A stretch of 64,000 nucleotides of DNA from Solimonas sp. (GTDB taxonomy: Bacteria; Pseudomonadota; Gammaproteobacteria; Nevskiales; Nevskiaceae), in NCBI GenBank assembly GCA_030149365.1, contig JASBRP010000011.1, forward strand, positions 62,001 to 126,000. The letters are read 5' to 3'. Numbering within the stretch: the stretch's first letter is position 1; each line of letters opens with the position of its first letter. The notes under the pieces were generated by a model. That model was given only the letters and a program-made list of their open reading frames with translations. It was not told the DNA's origin and searched no databases. Of this stretch, positions 60,861 to 64,000 are shown piece by piece. The position numbers were made by a program, and so were the translations under genes.

Positions 60861-61565
60861 ATGTTTGATACGACTTCCATTCCTGCCGTCGAGATCACGC
60901 TGTGGTCGCTGGTGGGCTTTTCGGTGGCGACCTGGTCGCTGATCGTGGTCAAGGGCCTGCAGCATGCCAAGGCGCGGCGCGCGAACCGCCGCTACGCCGA
61001 GGCGTTCTGGGCCACGCCGAACCTGCAGGCCGCTGCCGGCGTCGCGCAGGGCGATGCGCCACTGCCGCAGTTGGCCAGGGCGGGTTTTGCCGCGCTGCGC
61101 GACAACCCCGAGGCACAGGACCTGGAGCACAGCTGGGATCGACAGGACTTGCTGGAGCGGCAGTTGCGCCAGCAGATCATCCGCGAGCGGCGCGGCCTGG
61201 AAAGCGGGCTGGCGGTATTGGCCAGCATCGGCAGCACGGCGCCCTTCGTCGGCCTGTTCGGCACGGTGTGGGGCATCATGAATGCACTCACCGATATCGG
61301 CCGCCTGGGCTCGGCTTCGCTGGAGGTGGTGGCGGCGCCGATCGGCGAGGCGCTGGTGGCTACCGGCATCGGCATCGCGGTGGCGGTGCCGGCGGTTCTG
61401 GCCTACAACTTCTTCGTGCGTCGCGTGAAGAGCATTACGGCGGAGCTCGACGATTTCGCCCATGACTTCCTGAACCTGGCGCAGCGCGCGGCGTTCCGCG
61501 TGGCGCCGTCGAGCGCCGCTTCCGCCGCGGCGCGTGCGGCCAGCACGAACGAGGCATACGCCTGA
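60861..61565 (+). CDS. exbB: ExbB-type proton channel subunit
   Basis: A 234-residue MotA/TolQ/ExbB protein. Three membrane helices, with the conserved segment LASIGSTAPFVGLFGTVWGIM and IGEALVATGIGIAVAVPAVLAYN. With ExbD it powers TonB. Stop overlaps the exbD start (TGATG). Confidence 0.93.
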   Translation: MFDTTSIPAVEITLWSLVGFSVATWSLIVVKGLQHAKARRANRRYAEAFWATPNLQAAAGVAQGDAPLPQLARAGFAALRDNPEAQDLEHSWDRQDLLERQLRQQIIRERRGLESGLAVLASIGSTAPFVGLFGTVWGIMNALTDIGRLGSASLEVVAAPIGEALVATGIGIAVAVPAVLAYNFFVRRVKSITAELDDFAHDFLNLAQRAAFRVAPSSAASAAARAASTNEAYA

Positions 61566-61969
61566 TGGCCTTCTCGAGCAACGACGGCGACGATGTGCTG
61601 AGCGAGATCAACATCACGCCGCTGGTGGATGTGATGCTGGTGCTGCTGGTGGCGTTCATCGTGACCATCCCGGTGTTGAACCAGTCGGTGGACCTGAACC
61701 TGCCCAAGACCGCGGCCGCGCCGCCACCGAAGGAGCAGAAGGCCCTGACCGTGAGCATCGACCGCGACAGCCGCATCTTCATCGACAAGCGCGAGCTGGC
61801 ACCGGGCACGCTGCAGCAGGAACTCAGCGCGCTACGCAAGGATGACCAGGAGCTGAGCCTCCACCTGAAGGCCGATGAGGCCGTGCCCTACGGGCCGGTG
61901 GCCAAGGCGCTGGTGGATATCGAGCGTGCGGGGATCACGCGGGTCTCGGTGCTGACGGCGCCGGAGTGA
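61565..61969 (+). CDS. exbD: ExbD-type stator subunit
   Basis: A 134-residue ExbD. The single helix follows the conserved motif EINITPLVDVMLVLLVAFIV with the proton-carrying Asp, then a periplasmic peptidoglycan/TonB-contact domain. Its end overlaps the convergent transporter gene by 35 bases. Confidence 0.93.
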   Translation: MAFSSNDGDDVLSEINITPLVDVMLVLLVAFIVTIPVLNQSVDLNLPKTAAAPPPKEQKALTVSIDRDSRIFIDKRELAPGTLQQELSALRKDDQELSLHLKADEAVPYGPVAKALVDIERAGITRVSVLTAPE

Positions 61970-62897
61970 CCGGCGCGGCGCTGTCCGGCTGCGGTGTGGC
62001 CGACGGCGGCCAGCGCGACCAGAACAGCGCCAGCAGGCCGCCGCTGACCAGGCGCCAGGCGCCCCAGGCCGCCGCCACCACGGCGGTTGCTGCGGCGCCG
62101 CCGAAGAAGCTGAACACCAGCAGCAGGCTGAGGTTGGTGTTGGTGACGCCGGCACCGATCGCGATGCTGCGCCGGTCGGCCTCCGGCAGGCGGGCGAGCC
62201 AGGCCAGGGCATAGGCGCCGGCGAGCGCGGCGGTGTTGTGCAGGACGATCCAGGGCGCGATGTCCGGGCCGTAGTCGAGGAACAGGTGACCATGGGTGTA
62301 GAGCGCGGCACCGATCGCGACCGCCAGCAGCACGCCGAGCAGCGCCTTGAGCGGGCCACGGATGCGCTGCGCCACGCCCGGCCACAGGCGGCGCAGGGCC
62401 AGGCCCGACAGCAGCGGCAGCACCAGCAGCAGCAACGCCGTTTCCAGCACCACCCAGGGATCGATATGCAGGCTGCGCCCGTCGGCCGCGAAGCCCGCCA
62501 GCGCGGTGGTGACGGCGAACACCACGGGCGTCAGCAGGGCTGTGGCCAGCACGGTGACGGCGGTGATGCTGACCGACACGGCGATGTTGCCGCGGGCCAG
62601 CAGGCTCAGGAAGCCGGCGGCGCCACCGCCGGGGCAGACCGCCACCAGGAGCAGGCCCACGGCCGCGGCGGCGGGGATGCCCAGCGCCAGGATCAGCAGC
62701 AGGGTCAGCAGCGGCAGCAGCAGCCACTGTGCCGCCAGGCCCACCAGCACGGCGCGCGGGAAGCGCCGCGCTTCGCGCAGCGCCGCGCCGTCCAGATAGA
62801 GGCTGACGATGAACATCATCAGGGCCTGGGCAAGGTTCAGCGCGCGCAGGGTGTCCGGGCTGAACTGGACTACGGCCGTATCGAGAGGGGAAATCAT
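61935..62897 (-). CDS. Bile acid:sodium symporter (BASS) family transporter
   Basis: A 320-residue integral membrane protein with nine or ten helices and the BASS signatures CPGGGAAGFLSLLARGN and AIGAGVTNTNLSLLL. The substrate may be an organic anion or a sterol-like compound. Convergent with exbD; the short overlap means the ends are transcribed from both strands. Confidence 0.82.
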   Translation of the reverse strand: MISPLDTAVVQFSPDTLRALNLAQALMMFIVSLYLDGAALREARRFPRAVLVGLAAQWLLLPLLTLLLILALGIPAAAAVGLLLVAVCPGGGAAGFLSLLARGNIAVSVSITAVTVLATALLTPVVFAVTTALAGFAADGRSLHIDPWVVLETALLLLVLPLLSGLALRRLWPGVAQRIRGPLKALLGVLLAVAIGAALYTHGHLFLDYGPDIAPWIVLHNTAALAGAYALAWLARLPEADRRSIAIGAGVTNTNLSLLLVFSFFGGAAATAVVAAAWGAWRLVSGGLLALFWSRWPPSATPQPDSAAPVTPAPSAPRPA

Positions 62898-63061
62898 GGA
62901 AGCTGCTGCGGCGGGAAAAGCGGCTTGATACCGGCTGAAGATGCATCTGTGAAATACCGCTTTTTGCTATGCACATACCCTGATCTGGCGAGCCCGCTTG
63001 AGCGACAATGCGGCATCCCATTTTTCCCATTTCCTGCCTGCCCGCGCGCCAAGGATTACCC

Positions 63062-63868
63062 ATGTCCGTTACCACTCCCGGCTACAGCCTCGTCACCGGC
63101 CCCACCAGCGGCATCGGCCTGGCGCTGGCGGAGGCGCTGGCGCAGCGCGGTGATGCCCTGCTGCTGGTCGGGCGCCGGCACGAAGCCCTGCAGGCAGTGG
63201 CGCAGGACCTGAAGCAGCGCCATGGCGTGGAGGTGCAGGTCCGTGCCTGCGACCTGGCGGAGCCTGCCCAGGTGACGGCGCTGCTGGAGGCGCTGGAGCG
63301 CGAGGACGTGGCGATCCGGCTGCTGGTGAACAACGCGGGATTCGCCACCAGCGGCGCTTTCGTCGACCAGCCCTGGTCGCGCGAGTGGCAGCAGTTGCAG
63401 GTCAACGTGGTGGCGCTGACGCAGCTCTGCCACGGCATCGGCCGGCGCATGGCGCGCACCGGCACGGGGCAGATCCTCAACGTGGCCTCGGTGTCGGGCT
63501 TCATGCCGGGGCCGTGGATGAGCAACTACGCCGCCGGCAAGGCCTACGTGCTGAACTTCTCCGAAGGCCTTCGCGAGGAGCTGGCGCCGCTGGGCGTGCA
63601 GGTGTCGGTGCTGTGCCCCGGCACCACGCGCAGCCCGTTCTTCGACAAGGCGCAGATCGACATCAACAAGGCGGCACCGCCGGCGCTGGTGATGCAGCCG
63701 GCGGATGTGGCGCGGGTGGCGCTGGCGGGGCTGGAGCGCAATGCGGCGGTGATCGTGCCGCGCTGGACCAATCGCGTGCTGGCCTTCAGCCCACGGCTGG
63801 CACCGCGCTGGCTGCTGCGCAAGGTGGTGGGTGGCCTCTACCGCAAGGTGGCGCCCGGCGTGGAGTAG
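63062..63868 (+). CDS. Short-chain dehydrogenase/reductase
   Basis: A 268-residue SDR. Cofactor motif TGPTSGIG, NNAG, catalytic Ser in NVASVSGF, and YAAGK with the Tyr-Lys pair are all present. It resembles the DltE/YqjQ type. ATG 63062 (MSVTTPGYSLVTG) is the natural start. Substrate unknown. Confidence 0.92.
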   Translation: MSVTTPGYSLVTGPTSGIGLALAEALAQRGDALLLVGRRHEALQAVAQDLKQRHGVEVQVRACDLAEPAQVTALLEALEREDVAIRLLVNNAGFATSGAFVDQPWSREWQQLQVNVVALTQLCHGIGRRMARTGTGQILNVASVSGFMPGPWMSNYAAGKAYVLNFSEGLREELAPLGVQVSVLCPGTTRSPFFDKAQIDINKAAPPALVMQPADVARVALAGLERNAAVIVPRWTNRVLAFSPRLAPRWLLRKVVGGLYRKVAPGVE

Positions 63869-63871
63869 CGA

Positions 63872-64000
63872 TCAGCCGCCTTCGGCAACGGGCGGCGGCG
63901 CCGGACGGCGTGCACGCAGCAGCGGATAGAAGATGTAGACGTACCAGGGGTCGGGCACGCCGCCGGGCTCTTCGGGCAAGCCGTACTCCTGCGGATACTG
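63872..64000 (-). CDS. C-terminal end of a further gene, cut by the window edge
   Basis: The minus-strand frame is open from the window end and stops at 63872, giving 42 residues (QYPQEYGLPEEPGG... ending PPPVAEGG). It is Pro-rich and has a short hydrophobic patch (WYVYIFYPLL). Too little is visible to name it. Confidence 0.5.
   Translation of the reverse strand, partial: QYPQEYGLPEEPGGVPDPWYVYIFYPLLRARRPAPPPVAEGG

Noticed and set aside
1..64000. CRISPR array or prophage integrase
   Set aside because: I saw no regularly spaced direct repeats and no tyrosine or serine recombinase signature in the frames I examined.

Overview
The window is GC-rich, tightly packed bacterial chromosome. Its gene content (TonB-ExbB-ExbD, an EptA-type lipid A transferase, GGDEF/EAL proteins, a fatty acid desaturase beside an AraC regulator) points to a Gram-negative gammaproteobacterium, perhaps of the Nevskiales/Xanthomonadales type. 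That placement is inference from gene style; no rRNA or tRNA marker is present.

Layout. 1-5.0 kb: the end of a hybrid sensor kinase and two divergent diguanylate cyclases. 5.0-7.1 kb: a compact phage-type control island with two small leftward genes, a LexA/S24-type repressor, a Cro-like protein and a possible late regulator, all around ACGGAATTCCGT operators. 7.2-20.4 kb: host genes (three secreted proteins of unknown function, a large PAS-GGDEF-EAL protein, desaturase and AraC regulator, YitT-like protein, GrpB, MFS transporter, acetyltransferase). 20.4-31.5 kb: first structural operon of an epsilon15/BPP-1-like podovirus (holin, endolysin, terminases, portal). It ends in two toxin cassettes built on a duplicated portal 3' end. 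31.6-31.9 kb: an inward-facing chorismate mutase. 32.0-49.6 kb: second structural operon (scaffold, capsid, connectors, tail and fibre proteins, small ejection-type proteins), interrupted by two more toxin-immunity cassettes. 49.6-53.2 kb: a Tae4-type amidase cassette, a zeta-type kinase and a series of small orphan or decayed immunity-like genes. 53.6-64 kb: host genes (phosphoethanolamine transferase, light-sensor-like kinase with response regulator, two acetyltransferases, TonB/ExbBD, BASS-type transporter, SDR, and the end of one more gene).

How the parts fit. The phage part has lysis, packaging, capsid and tail genes, but I see no integrase, excisionase or DNA replication gene. The repressor/Cro island lies 13 kb from the structural genes. 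The same operator overlaps promoter-like modules at the start of both structural operons, so one SOS-type repressor probably controls everything. Among the structural genes are six toxin-like genes: two zeta-type kinases, a pesticin-type muramidase, an unknown C-terminal toxin beside an Imm32-like gene, an Ntox44-like toxin and a Tae4-like amidase. Most are followed at once, often with ATGA overlap, by a candidate immunity gene, and several of these are lipoproteins or membrane proteins. The inference I find most interesting is that this is a domesticated or defective podovirus-like particle carrying interchangeable antibacterial toxins, released by its own lysis genes. Particle formation, toxin loading and killing are untested.
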